64,000 nucleotides of DNA, taken from positions 124,001 through 188,000 of the forward strand of contig CM035310.1 in assembly GCA_002900995.3 (NCBI GenBank), in the 5' to 3' direction. The notes beneath the pieces are model-generated. The model did not search any database. It was not told where the DNA came from and saw only the letters and a list, made by a program, of their open reading frames with translations. The position numbers and the translations under genes are program-made. Each line of letters starts with the position of its first letter. The first letter of the stretch is position 1. This DNA is from Ganoderma boninense. Taxonomy: Eukaryota; Basidiomycota; Agaricomycetes; Polyporales; Polyporaceae. Below are positions 53,693 through 64,000 of the stretch, piece after piece.

Positions 53693-56419
53693 CTACCGCA
53701 GCTCGAGCACGACCGGCAGCGCCGGCCGCTGCGCCGTGAAGTAGTCGCGGTAGTTCGCCTCGTACGTCCTCCAGTCCCACCCCTCCGCCTCCCGCACCCG
53801 GAACCGCTGCAGGACCGCGCACAGCACCGTCCGCATCTCCTGCATCGCGAGCGTCTTGCCCACGCAGTTCATCGGGCCCATCGAGAACGGGATGAACCCC
53901 GCCTCGTCGTGCCGGAACCCGGGCGACGCAGCGGACACGCCGAGCGCGGCGGGGTCCGTGGGCGAGAGGCTGGGATCTCCGGAGGCGAGCAGCCAGCGCT
54001 CGGGCCAGAAGTCGGGCGTGTAGGGCGCGAAGTTGCGCGGGTCGAGGTGGTGCGAGTAGATGTGCGGCCAGACGTTCGTGCCGGGCGGTATGACGCTGCG
54101 AGCGCGTGGGAGGGCGCCGGGTGCTTAGCTCAAGATGCAGCGTGAGGGGACGGAAAGCGGGCGAGACTCACATGTCACTTCCGACGACGACCGCCTTCGC
54201 GTCGTGCGGAACGTAGCGCTGGCTCCCTCCTGGGACTGGGGGGAAGAGGCGCAAAGTCTCGTTGCTGCGCGGCGTTCTCGTGGTCAGCTTCGCTGCGCTC
54301 GAGCGTCAGGAACGAGGGCCCAACTTGACTTACATGACGGCGGTGAGGTACGGCATGTCCCGGTGGTGCTTGGGATCGAGCGCGTCCTCCCCTGCGGGGT
54401 AGAACTTGTCGATCTCGGCCTGCAGCCGCGCGTACACAGGCGGGTGCGTCAGGAGACAGTAGGTGACACTCGTGAGCGCGATGGAGGTCGTGTCTGCCCC
54501 TGCGATGATCGCGAGGATCCCGTCGTCGACGAGATGCTCCACCGGGGGCGCAGCTTTGTCCGGGAGATCTTCGTTGTTCTACATACGTGACGTCAGTCGA
54601 GTCGAAGACGAAGACAACGGGTTGAGGGTGGAAACGAGGCGTACAAGGTAGTGGAAGAGGTCCTTCTTCTCGGAGCCGCGCTTCAGGCGCGCAGTCGTGC
54701 GCTCGGCGCAGGCGTTCAGGAGGACGACGAGGTTCCCGGTCGCGGCGGGGATCTTGCCCAAGTACATCCCGAGCCACGGCACGTGCCCGAAGAACGTCGC
54801 GATGCTTTGCGGGAGAGTCAGCCTACGCCGCTCTTCGGTGCAAACGACCATGTGTTGAGAGACACGTACAACATGGCTTCCTCCAGCACCGCCCAGACAT
54901 TGCCGTGGTCGTGCCCGGCCTTGAGGAGCTCCGAGCCGCCCCCGAACGCCATGTCGCTCATGAAGTCGTAGCTAGCGTGAGCGTGGGCGTCAGGATTTGC
55001 GTGGGGTTCGTTGTAGAGATGAGGATGCGAGAGACGCACGCGAAGTAGTTGAACCAGTTCCCGATGACAACCGACCCTTTCTGCTCCTCTAGCCTCTCGA
55101 CCAACTGGCGGGCGCGCTTGGCGATAAAGTACTCGTATTCTTTGATCGCGGCGGGGCCCATGCCGCGGTTCCAGTTCCTGCGTCGCCGGAGGTGCGTGTC
55201 TGTGTCCTGGATCCCGACCATGGGCAGCCGGGTGTCGGTGAGCATGCGTCCGACGAAGTCTGCAAGGAGCGGTGTGAGCGACGCCGTATGAAGGAGGCGA
55301 AGGCAGACGGGAGAGAGGGGAGCAGACGAGCAGACGTACGGGGGCCCTTGGGGAGACCGGACGTGCCGAGCAGGGCATTGAGAACCCTGCTGTCGCGGAT
55401 GGAGAGTTCGTTTGGGCCTGAAAACAAAAACAGGAAGATCAGAGCATGAGCAGCAACAGCAAGAGAGTATCGCATCGACTCCAAGCGAGGACAGGACCCC
55501 GGTTAGGAAACGTAAGTACGCGGACCCAAACATTTGGTTCAATCAATTCTGAAGTCCGACCTCTCTCACGTGGCGCCCGGATTCCGAGTCCCCGTCATGC
55601 TCTTAGCGGATACGAATAAATGATTCCGCGCATGTCGGATGTCTAGTGGGAACGGCCATCTGGAGAGGGCTAAACGACTCTCAGGCATCAATGCAAGGGT
55701 GACAGGTCCACGACACAAGCATGCCTCACAATCGCGGGGAACCGTTGCGCCGGACGCCACGCACCAATGCCCGCCTCGTTCCCAGCTTGAAGTGCTCAAA
55801 GGAATGATAATGTGGCGTGCGCCGCCGTGTGATTCATGGCCATCGTGGCCGATAACGCGCACGGACATATATATCTCCACAGAGATCCACGTCAGAAGAG
55901 GACGCGCGAAGAGACGACGCACCGATCCGCACGACGTCGCCGTAGCGTTCGTGCAGGGACTTGATGTACCGGTGCTGGAAGCCGGGAATGCAGACGAACC
56001 CCAGCCAGAACTTCGACAGCTTGCATCCGAGCGGGCCTGGGTAGCGCGCGAGCGGGTGGACGGGCGACACGCGGTAGGCGAGCAGAGACAGCACGAGTGC
56101 GGTCAGGTAGGTCGCGAAGTTCGCGAGGAATGCGCGGAAGAGGGCGCGTTGGGTCGGGCTCCGAGAGGGGGAATCGGCGAGGAAAGTGAGGAGCGCGGGG
56201 GGCGCGAGCAGGATGGCGGCGTGCACGCCGGCGTTGTACGTCTCGTAGCTGCGGAACACCTGGTGTGCAGCCTGCGGGCGTTGTGAGGCCCGGGAGTCCA
56301 TCTTGTGGTCAGCGGAGGAGCATGGGGGGGAGAGAGAGAGAGCGCACGCGCGAACTTACCAGTCCGAGGACGACAGCGAGCCCAAACACTGACGAGGAGC
56401 TGCTGGTATTTGCGTTCAT
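53693..56419 (-). CDS. Cytochrome P450 monooxygenase, copy 2 (intact)
   Basis: Haem monooxygenase with an N-terminal membrane anchor; substrate unknown. Nine exons join in phase: 56419-56360, 56271-55923, 55417-55340, 55259-55040, 54971-54870, 54804-54645, 54578-54334, 54264-54172 and 54095-53693; 569 residues. Landmarks: two N-terminal helices ('GVHAAILLAPPALLTFL', 'FATYLTALVLSLLAYRV'), hinge 'HPLARYPGPLGCKL', C-helix 'RRRRNWNRG', I-helix 'AIIAGADTTSIALTS', ExxR in 'NETLR', 'FWPERW', and haem loop 'FSMGPMNCVG'. Exon 5 fuses the two segments that copy 1 splits into exons 5 and 6. Intron 2 is long (505 bp) and resembles that of copy 3. The next three same-strand loci are decayed relatives, so this is the surviving member of a tandem array. 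Confidence 0.93.
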
Positions 56420-56986
56420 GAGCTGGGATATCTCGGGAGTGTTGGGCAAACGAGGAAGTGCAGGATGGAAGGACTTGATAGCGGCTTTTGAAGCATTTTG
56501 AAGGGTCCCCCAGTCAGCGCTTGTGTGAATTATGACTGCGAAGTTGTGAAGCGTACTTAGCGTGGACGTGATGACTGCAAATCATTAATCACCATTCTTG
56601 CCGCCAAAATAAAATATGTCAAAGTCCAAGCGCGGGAAGCAAAATTCATATTACCATTTGACCAATCGAGTAGAGGGTCCTACTGGTGCAAATTTCAAAG
56701 GTGGCATAAGTACAGCACAGATTAGAAGACAATGGCTCCTCTGGCTCAGGGATTTCATTGGATCACACTACCAGTCGTCAACCAGTGCTGCAGGTCGAGG
56801 CATGCTGCTCAGCGTTCAGTGCTCGCTTTCGCCATCTTCAACAATCCTTGCGGGCCACCACAGTTAGCTCAGCCGCGTACCCAAAACGAGCGCCGACGCA
56901 CCAGTCTCCAGCCTCCAGGAGTCTCCACTCCCCGCGCGCCTCCCAACCTGTCCAGAAAGATCGAGGACACACGCCAAGTCCTTCGC
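56420..56986. other. Intergenic between P450 copies 2 and 3
   Basis: Short spacer holding the 5' flank of copy 2 and the 3' flank of copy 3. No gene is supported. Confidence 0.4.
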
Positions 56987-59592
56987 CTACCGCAACTCGA
57001 GCACAACCGGCAACTCCGGCCTCTGCGCCGTAAAGTAGTCGCGATAATTCGCGACGTACGCCTTGGCATCCCACCCCTCCACCGCGCGCATCTTGAACCG
57101 CTGCAGCACGGAGCACAGCACCATGCACATCTCCTGCATCGCGAGCGTTTTCCCCACGCAGTTCATTGGCCCGATCGAGAACGGCATGAACCCCGCTTCA
57201 TCGTGCTTGAATTCGGCTGAGGAAGGGGAGACGCCGCGCAAGGCCAGGTCCGAGGGCGAGAGGACCTCGGAGGCGGAGGCGAGGAGCCAGCGCTCGGGCC
57301 AGAAGTCGGTGGTGTAGGGCGCGAAGTTGCGCGGGTCGAGGTGCGTCGAGTAGATGTGCGGCCAGACCATCGTTCCGGGCGGGAGGACGCTGCAGATAAC
57401 ACGTTCATTGTTAGGGAGCGTAGAGGGGGAGAGCGAGAGCGAGACGTACAGGTTTCCGACGACGACGGGCTTGCTGTCGTGCGGGACGTAGCGCTGGCTC
57501 CCTCCCGGCACGGGCGGGAAGACGCGCAGGGTCTCGTTGCTGGGCTCTACGTCAACCATGGCTGTCTCGAGGGCTCGCATTGAAAGAAATAAGGGAAGCT
57601 TACATGACGGCGGTAAGGTACGGCATGTCCCGATGGTGCGTCGTGTCGAGCGCGTTCTCCCCCGCGGGGTAGAACCTGTCGATCTCCGCCTGCAGGCGCG
57701 CGTACACCTCCGGGTGCGCGAGCAGGCAGTACACGACGCTCGTGAGCGCGATGGAGGTCGTGTCTGAGCCCGCGATGATCGCGAGCACGCCGTCGTCGAC
57801 GAGGTGCTGCACGGGCGCAGGGGCCTTGTTGGGCAGGTCTTCGTTGTTCTTTTCGGGTTCCTGTAAGAACGGGGACTCGGATGCATATGGCCTAGAAGCG
57901 ATTGCTTACGAGGTAGTGGAAGAGGTCCTTCTTCTCCGAGCCGCGGCTCAGGCGTGCTTTCGTGCATTTGACGCAGTTATTCAGGAGGACAACGAGGTTC
58001 CCGGTCGCAGCAGGCATCTTCCCGACGTATACACCGAGCCACGGCAGGTGACCGAAGAATGTTGCGATACTGTGTGGGTGTCGTGGTTCTGCTCAGCGAA
58101 GCGCTCTGTGTCTCAGCTCAACTAAGTGTACGCACAGCATGGCCCCTTGGAGAACAGACCAGACGTTGCCGCGGTCGTTTCCGGCCTGCAGGAGCTCCGA
58201 TCCGCCGCCAAATGCCATGTCGTTCATGAAGTCGTATCTATGTCCGGTGACCCAAAGTAATGTGAGTGTCGTGATCTACCCATCCGCGGAAGAGATAATG
58301 AGTGTCAGAGTCGGACTTACGAGAAGTAGTTGAACCAGTCTCAGATGGTCACGACACCCGTGTTCTCGTCCACGAGTTGGCGGGCGCGCCTGGCGATGAA
58401 CGGCTCGTACTCCCTGATCGCGGCCGGGCCCAAGCCGCGGTTCTAGTTCCTACTACGGCGCCGGAGGTGCGTCTGCGTGTCCTGGATCCCGACCATCGGC
58501 ACACTCTTATTACTGAGCGTCCTGCCAATGAAGTCTTAATCGTGTCGGTAGATTAGCTCATGCATTGTCTGTCTGGGAGGGGGGGAGAAGGGACGTACGG
58601 GGTCCCTTGGGAAGACCGGAGGTTCCCAGCAGGGCATTGAGGACGGTGCTGTGCGGATCGACACCTCTTTCGGGCCTGGAATTAAAATTAAACAGGTCAG
58701 AGTTGAAGATGAGCACGCCGGTAAAAGATACAAAGCAAAGAAGGTCGTTGCGTGCCGTAAAAGCACGCCGTAACGTGAAGCTCCCTCTGGTCACGAAGCC
58801 TTCAAACCCTCCCGGGCGGAAACGTGACTCAGCGCCACGGTCCGCTATGCAATCGGTGGGGTGCCCCGGAATATGACGTGGGCATGTTTAGAAGGGCTAC
58901 CAATGTTTCCTAAGCTGCGCAACGCCTCAAACTAGTGCAGAGTAACGGCGATGACTCTGCGAAGCTGCCCCTGATGACTGATCCCCGGCGACAGAAGGAC
59001 TTCTGGCTGTACGACCCTGGAGTCCCCGATGGTCGGCTTCCATGTTCCCAAGAAGCACATGGCTCTTCCGGGCACCACACACCATCCTCCAAACCGAGGA
59101 TAGGGTGCTCGAATCCCTCCAAGAGAGCAGAAACTGGGAAGGGAAAGACGACGCACCGATGCGCACGACATCTCCGTATTGTTCGTGCAGGGACTTGATG
59201 TAGTGGTGCTGGAAGCCGGGGATGCAGCGGATCCCCAGCCAGAACTTTCACAGCTTGCAACCGAGCGGGCCCGGGGAGCGAGCGAGGGGGGTGGACGGGC
59301 GAGACGCGATAGACAAGGACAGATAGAACGAGTGTGGTGAAATAGGTCGCGCAAGTTGCTTAAGAGGGCACGGGGAAGGGTGGATTGCGCAGAGTCGGTG
59401 AGGAGAGTGAGGGGGACAGGGGGGGGCGAAAAGAATGGCGACATGGGCGCCGATGTCGTACGTCTCGTACTTGCGGAACACCTAGTGCGCCGCCTGCAGG
59501 TGTCCGGGGAGGAGGTAAATATCAGCGGAAGAGGGAGAGAAAGGCACTGGCTGCTAAGCACGCACCAAGGCGAGCGCAATATTTGCGGTCAT
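56987..59592 (-). pseudogene. Cytochrome P450, copy 3 (pseudogene)
   Basis: Homologous to copy 2 over its whole length, with the same exon plan: 59592-59566, an exon 2 region from about 59480 to 59157, 58675-58599, 58534-58321, 58237-58136, 58069-57910, 57860-57604, 57539-57450 and 57389-56987. The back half (exons 5-9) is fully open and keeps 'AIIAGSDTTSIAL', 'NETLR', 'FWPERW' and 'FSIGPMNCVG'. The front half is dead: frameshifts and a TGA (58-bp region around 59248-59250) in exon 2, a one-base loss in exon 3 (77 instead of 78 nt, at the 'IRDS' position), a TAG at 58443-58445 replacing the Trp of 'NWNRG', and a TGA at 58341-58343 in exon 4. Several independent stops rule out sequencing error. 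Decay confined to the 5' half suggests recent loss or a patchwork origin. Confidence 0.88.
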
Positions 59593-59967
59593 GGACGTTG
59601 ATGGTGGTTAGGAGAAGGGATGTACTGCACGGAATGAAGAGGCAGCGGCTTTTTGAAGGGTTCCGAAGGCAACGGTGCCGGTCTTTTCCTGAGCACGGAC
59701 CGTCGATTTCGATTTCGGATGGGCGGCTAGTACGCACTCGATTTCGATTTCTCAGGAATGGAGCGATCGACGCAGGAGAACGCAGAGCGACGCGAGCAAT
59801 GACGCGGCGAGCAACGATTCAAATGCGCCTCTTTGCGTCTTCTTTCCCCGGCCACTTCCAACATGGCTTCGCTGTTAAGTATCGCACTCGAACCCGCCGA
59901 TGACGGAGCGGACGCATACCTCCACTGCGATACACTTCGGCAAGGGAAGCACAAAAAGACGACGTAC

Positions 59968-60318
59968 CGATCCGCACAACATCGCCATACCATTCAGGCA
60001 AGGACTTGATGTACCGGTCCAGGAAGGAAAGCCAGAAATGCAGACAAATCCGAGTCCCAGCCAAATCTTGCAGCGCTTGCAGCCGAACGGGCACAGATAG
60101 CAAGCGAGCGAGTGGACGGGGGAGACGCGGTAGACGAGCAGACATAGCACGAGCGTGGTCATGTAAGTCGCGATGTTCGCAAGGAATTCCCGGAGCAGGG
60201 TGCGTTGACTAGCAGGGGAATCGGCGAAGAATAGAATGAGAAGCGCGGGGGGCGCAAAGAGAATGGCGGTGGCATGCACGCCGATGTTGTACGTCTCGTA
60301 CTTGCAGACCATCTGGTG
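59968..60318 (-). pseudogene. Cytochrome P450 relic 4 (exon 2 only)
   Basis: Matches exon 2 of copies 2 and 3 ('KYETYNIGVHATAILFAPPA' through 'RYIKSLPEWYGDVVRIG') and ends at an intact GTACGT donor at 59968. One shift separates 'FVCISGF' from 'LSFLDRYIKS', and the hinge Pro-Gly-Pro is lost ('ACYLCPFGCK'). No exon 3-9 belonging to it follows before copy 3. Confidence 0.8.
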
Positions 60319-60394
60319 CGTTTCGAGGCCCAGCAGTCACATTACGCTCAGCAGGGAAAGTGGGGGGGTGTGGAAGGAATCAGAGGGAGACCTA

Positions 60395-61260
60395 CAGGTT
60401 TCCGACGACGACCGCGGCCTTGCCGTCGTTTGGGACGTCTCGATGGCTGCATCTGGGAGACCGGAGGGCATTGAGGACGGTGCTGTGACCTGTCGCGGAT
60501 CGGCACCTCGTTCGGGCCTAAGTGTGACGGCGCGCGCTCTCCTGCCTTTTCCGATGATCCCATCAATCCCGACGCACGCTCCTTTTGCTTGTTATCTCCC
60601 CCCAACTTATGCCCAACTCCCGTCTCTCCTCAGTCATCTCACGTGTCTCTGTTCCCTGGGATCTGACATCTTCTGTCAGTATTTAAGTACCGACTCACCG
60701 ACTCACTTGTAGAGCTAGGCACCATAAAAGCCCGCGGTGCCGTGAATCTTCCTCTCCCCCGGCCAACATTTCGCACTAAAGGAAAGTAACGACCATGACG
60801 CTGCGAAGCCAGCCCCGACAACTGATTCCTCGCGAGAGAAGGGCTTCTAGCGTTAAATCGCTCGCTCGACCGTGGAGTCCCCGATGGTCGGCCATCATGT
60901 TCACAAGAGGAATTATGGTTCACCCGGGCGCTACAGAGGGCGCCACCACCCAACCATCCTCCAAAAAGGAGAAGAGAGGGAACTCAAATCGGGTCAAGCG
61001 CAGAAAGTTAGAATGAAAGATGATACACCAACGCGTGAAATGATGGCCGTACTGTTCGTGGAGGGGACTTGATGTACTCAGTGGTGCTGGAAGCTGAAGA
61101 GGCACCGGACCCCAGTCAGAATTTCGAAAGCTTGCAGCCGAGCGGACCCTGGTAGCGAGCGAGAGGGTAAATTGGCGAGATACGGTAGACAAGGAGCGAT
61201 AGAACGAGTGTCGTCAGGCAAGTCGCAACGCCGAAGGACTGCTGTTATTTGCGGCCATGG
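60395..61260 (-). pseudogene. Cytochrome P450 relic 5 (internal deletion)
   Basis: 61260-61030 is a decayed exon 1/2 piece ('TTLVLSLLVYRISPIYPLAR', 'GPLGCKLSKF' then a stop). The next 500 bp resemble intron 2 of copy 3, sharing 'ggagtccccgatggtcgg' and 'accatcctccaaa'. 60520-60465 matches exon 3 ('GPNEVPIRD') and runs straight into a piece of exon 8 (60448-60395, 'VVVGN' region). Exons 4-7 and 9 are absent, so one deletion joined exon 3 to exon 8. Confidence 0.75.
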
Positions 61261-61930
61261 TGCCCGCGATGTTAGAAGAAGGAGCGGGACGTACGTACGT
61301 ACGGGGGATGAAGCTCAACATGACTGTGAGATTTTGATTTTGAAGAGTGCCGGTGTTTTCTCTATCTGAGCGTGCACCCGGGGACGAGTCATGAGATGTA
61401 GCCCTGGCCGGCAGTGGGTGTGGGTCAGTACCACTTAGTGTATATCGCACCGATTGCCGGCATTTGGTTGGGCTTCTCGATCTCAGTCAAGCCCGACCAT
61501 GATCTGCAACATTGATATTTGATCCTCGGCGTGCCTGGAGCCATTCCAGCTGACGAGGTCCCGTCCCGGACCCCTAGCAGTACGAAAGACCTCCTGCCCA
61601 AGGATATAATGGGCTGAGCGGCACCGGGACATGCCTCGTCACCAAGTCCTTGCCCGGCTCCCATCGCCACGCCCTCAGGCGAAGGGTACGCATACATCCT
61701 CGCCGGTCTCCAGTCAGCGTTTCGATTGTACTCTTCCCATTCTTCGTTTTCTAGACCAGCATCAGGCTCACGAGTCCATATCATACCTGCAGACCACCTA
61801 TTCTCCCTTATAATTCAGCAATCAGCCAACCGTTATCCTCTGTTGCATTAGCGTTCGGGCTTTCGTCCAACATCCGCCGTTCGACTCCTACACCAATCTC
61901 GCTTGGACTGGTTTTGATTCCTCGGCGAGT
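61261..61930. other. Intergenic upstream of P450 copy 6
   Basis: Divergent from relic 5. No gene is supported. A TATA-like 'cttataattc' lies near 61806-61816, about 115 bp before the copy 6 start. Confidence 0.4.
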
Positions 61931-64000
61931 ATGTCGTCCGTTATGAGCGATCCCTCGGCCAGTACGCTGTCTGTAACCAATGGCTCCTCCTCAGGTCCGA
62001 GTGTTGTGGCCTTAACCATCCCAGCGGTTCTCGTAAGCCATCCACAACCCCTCAACCCCGTAGCTACGCCGCGTACTGACACCCATATTTTACGCAGGTT
62101 GTGCACCAGCTGTTCCGCCGCTACGAAACCTTCTCCGTCCTCATCCACGCCGCTCTCCTCCTCGGCCCCCCTGCGCTCATCGCCGCATCTGCCGCCCCAG
62201 ATCCCTCGACGAATCTCGACTCGTTCAAGCATGCATTCCGCTCCTCCGCGTTCATCTACCTCGCTACCCTCGCCATTTCCATCGTCCTCTACCGCATCTC
62301 CCCTTTCCACCCCCTCGCCCGCTACCCCGGCCCATGGCTGGCCAAGGTATCCATGCTCGGGCCTGCGTTGTCTTCCACGACCGGCAGACGCAATCGAGGC
62401 GTTAAGAGGCTGCACGACCTCCACGGCGACGTCCTCAGAATCGGTGCGTGCCCGGCACGCCTATGGTCGAGCCTCAAGTTCTCTTCGCCTGACACATTTA
62501 CTTGCTCTCGGCTCCGAATGCTGCAGGCCCTAACGAGCTCTCGATACGCGACCCAGCGGTGGCAATGGCGGTCCTTGGCACTTCGGGGCTTCCGAAGGGT
62601 ACCGGTAAGCCCCATTTCGCTTTCTTGAGAAGGGGCAGTCGATTGTTCCAGTTTGACTCGCAGAGACCGCTGAGCAGCTCTGGAATCATCCGCCTCCCTG
62701 ACGTCTTACCTCCGGTAGCGGGGCAGGGGGCAGGACGCCAATACACCTGAAACATTCGAGATTGAGTGGACGCATGCTTAGTGCAACTAACCTAACAGCG
62801 TTGTTGGCAGATTGGGTGGGGGGAATGCTCCGCGACCACAACCTGCCCCTCGTCGGCATCCGCGACATGGACGAACACCTCCGCCGACGCCGCGCCTGGA
62901 ACCGCGGGCTTGGATCCGCCGCTATACGAGAGTACCAACACGTCCTTGCCCGACGCGCGCAGCTCCTCGTGCGACGGCTGGAGGAGCAGGAGGGCGAAGT
63001 CGATCTTGGTCAATGGCTCAGCTATTTTTCTTACGACTTCATGTCGGACATGGCGTGAGTCCAAAGTTACGCCTCTTCGCGTTCTCCCGTGGTGCGTTGA
63101 TGGACTGAGTTGCGCTGGGTTGCAGGTTCGGTGGGGGGTCGGAGCTGCTGAGCGAGGGAGACAAGAACAACGTCTGGGCAATCCTAAGTAAGGGCATGGC
63201 GTGAGTCCCCCCGACGTATTCTTATTTCGGATTTCGTCGCTGACGAGGGCTGGCGTTAGGCTCGGGACTTTCTTCGCGCATCTGCCCTGGCTCGGAGTCT
63301 ACATTGGCCACATTCCTGGCGCAGCGTGGCCCCTCAACTCCCTCCATCGTCATGGCGAGAAGTGTGCCGCGAAGCGCCTCGCGCGCGGCTCGACCACGTC
63401 TGACCTCTTCCATTACCTCGTCAGTCCCCCTTCTCCTACTGTGCCTTCTAGGTGATGCGTGCTGATCTTCGAACAGAACAACGAGGATCTACCGGACAAG
63501 ACGCCGCCACCTGCGCGTCAGCTCTACGACGATGGCGTGCTCGCTGTCGTCGCCGGGTCCGACACCGCGTCGAGTGCAATGACGAGCATCTTCAATTGTC
63601 TCCTGACACACCCCGAGACGTATGCGAGGCTCCAGGAGGAGGTCGACCGGTTCTACCCCACGGGCGAGGACGCGTTCAATACGAAGCACCACCGCGATAT
63701 GCACTACCTGCAGGCGGTCATGTAAGTGCGCCATCCTCGCACGCGTCTTCGCCTATCTCTCAACGACCCCATGTAGAAACGAAGCGCTCAGGTTGTACCC
63801 TCCCGTCGCAAGTGGCAGCCAACGCCGCCTTTCTCGCAATGCGCAGGGCATCACGGTCGGCTCCATGTACGCACGCGTCCCCCTCGCATCCCACGCGCAC
63901 TCATCTCCTCGTCCAGATACATCCCGCCCGGGACCGGTGTCCGCATCCTGCCGTGGTCGATCCAGCGCGACGCGCGCAACTTCACCTTCCCCGAGTCCTT
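61931..64000 (+). CDS. Cytochrome P450 monooxygenase, copy 6 (runs off the window)
   Basis: Haem monooxygenase, N-terminal and central parts only. Exons in phase: 61931-62032, 62098-62443, 62527-62604, 62811-63054, 63126-63200, 63260-63419, 63477-63721, 63777-63866, and 63917 to the window edge. Landmarks: 'HQLFRRYETFSVLIHAALLL' (anchor), 'HPLARYPGPW', 'RRRRAWNRGLG', I-helix 'AVVAGSDTASSAMTS', ExxR in 'NEALR'. The haem loop lies beyond the window. Exon 4 here includes the YDFMSDM codons that copy 1 keeps in a separate 24-nt exon, while the following intron is retained, unlike copies 2 and 3. Orientation is opposite to the other P450s. No lesion is seen in the visible part. Confidence 0.92.

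Noticed and set aside
1..64000. tRNA, rRNA and CRISPR arrays
   Set aside because: Words resembling a T-loop (for example near 10216 and 22138) are not set in a cloverleaf. No regularly spaced repeats were found, and CRISPR is not expected in a fungus.

Overview
The window looks like nuclear DNA of a basidiomycete mushroom, probably an agaricomycete of the wood-decay (polypore) type. Genes carry many short GT-AG introns (mostly 50-120 bp), coding DNA is GC-rich at third positions, and the gene families are typical of that group: expanded P450s, a lineage-specific seven-pass membrane protein family, a Ty3-type chromovirus, and single-copy Mn/Fe-SOD and VTI1. No rRNA, tRNA or CRISPR array was recognised. 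The taxonomic placement is inference from gene content only.

Layout. 1.4-3.0 kb (-): a diverged member of the seven-pass membrane family (copy A). 4.4-6.3 kb (-): a conserved agaricomycete protein of unknown function. 7.2-9.3 kb (-): mitochondrial Mn/Fe superoxide dismutase. 9.3-11.2 kb: pyrimidine-rich DNA with a diverged duplication. 11.2-12.9 kb (-): a 325-residue helical protein with a strongly hydrophobic segment. 16.5-17.9 kb (+): the SNARE VTI1. 19.0-24.1 kb (-): family copies B (intact), I (relic) and C (broken). 25.5-28.2 kb (-): P450 copy 1, with a small inverted-repeat element in one intron. 32.2-36.6 kb (+): family copies D and E. 37.8-43.4 kb: a complete Ty3/gypsy chromovirus with apparently identical LTRs and a 5-bp target duplication. 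45.4-47.3 kb (+): copy F. 47.8-52.1 kb (-): copies G and H. 53.7-61.3 kb (-): P450 copy 2 (intact), copy 3 (pseudogene) and two relics. 61.9 kb to the end (+): P450 copy 6, cut by the window edge.

The dominant theme is two interleaved, tandemly expanded families. The membrane family has eight loci plus one relic, and most of them share an eight-exon structure. The P450 family has three structurally good copies, one pseudogene and two fragments. The retrotransposon landed between tandem copies E and F. Copies D, E and F also share a palindrome placed 1-2 bp before the start codon.

Several genes that look functional, including the housekeeping SOD, contain 1-2 base indels, mostly in single-base runs. 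This suggests residual assembly error as well as real gene decay, so several 'broken' calls are provisional. Exon coordinates were worked out by hand from splice signals, reading phase and comparison between copies within the window.
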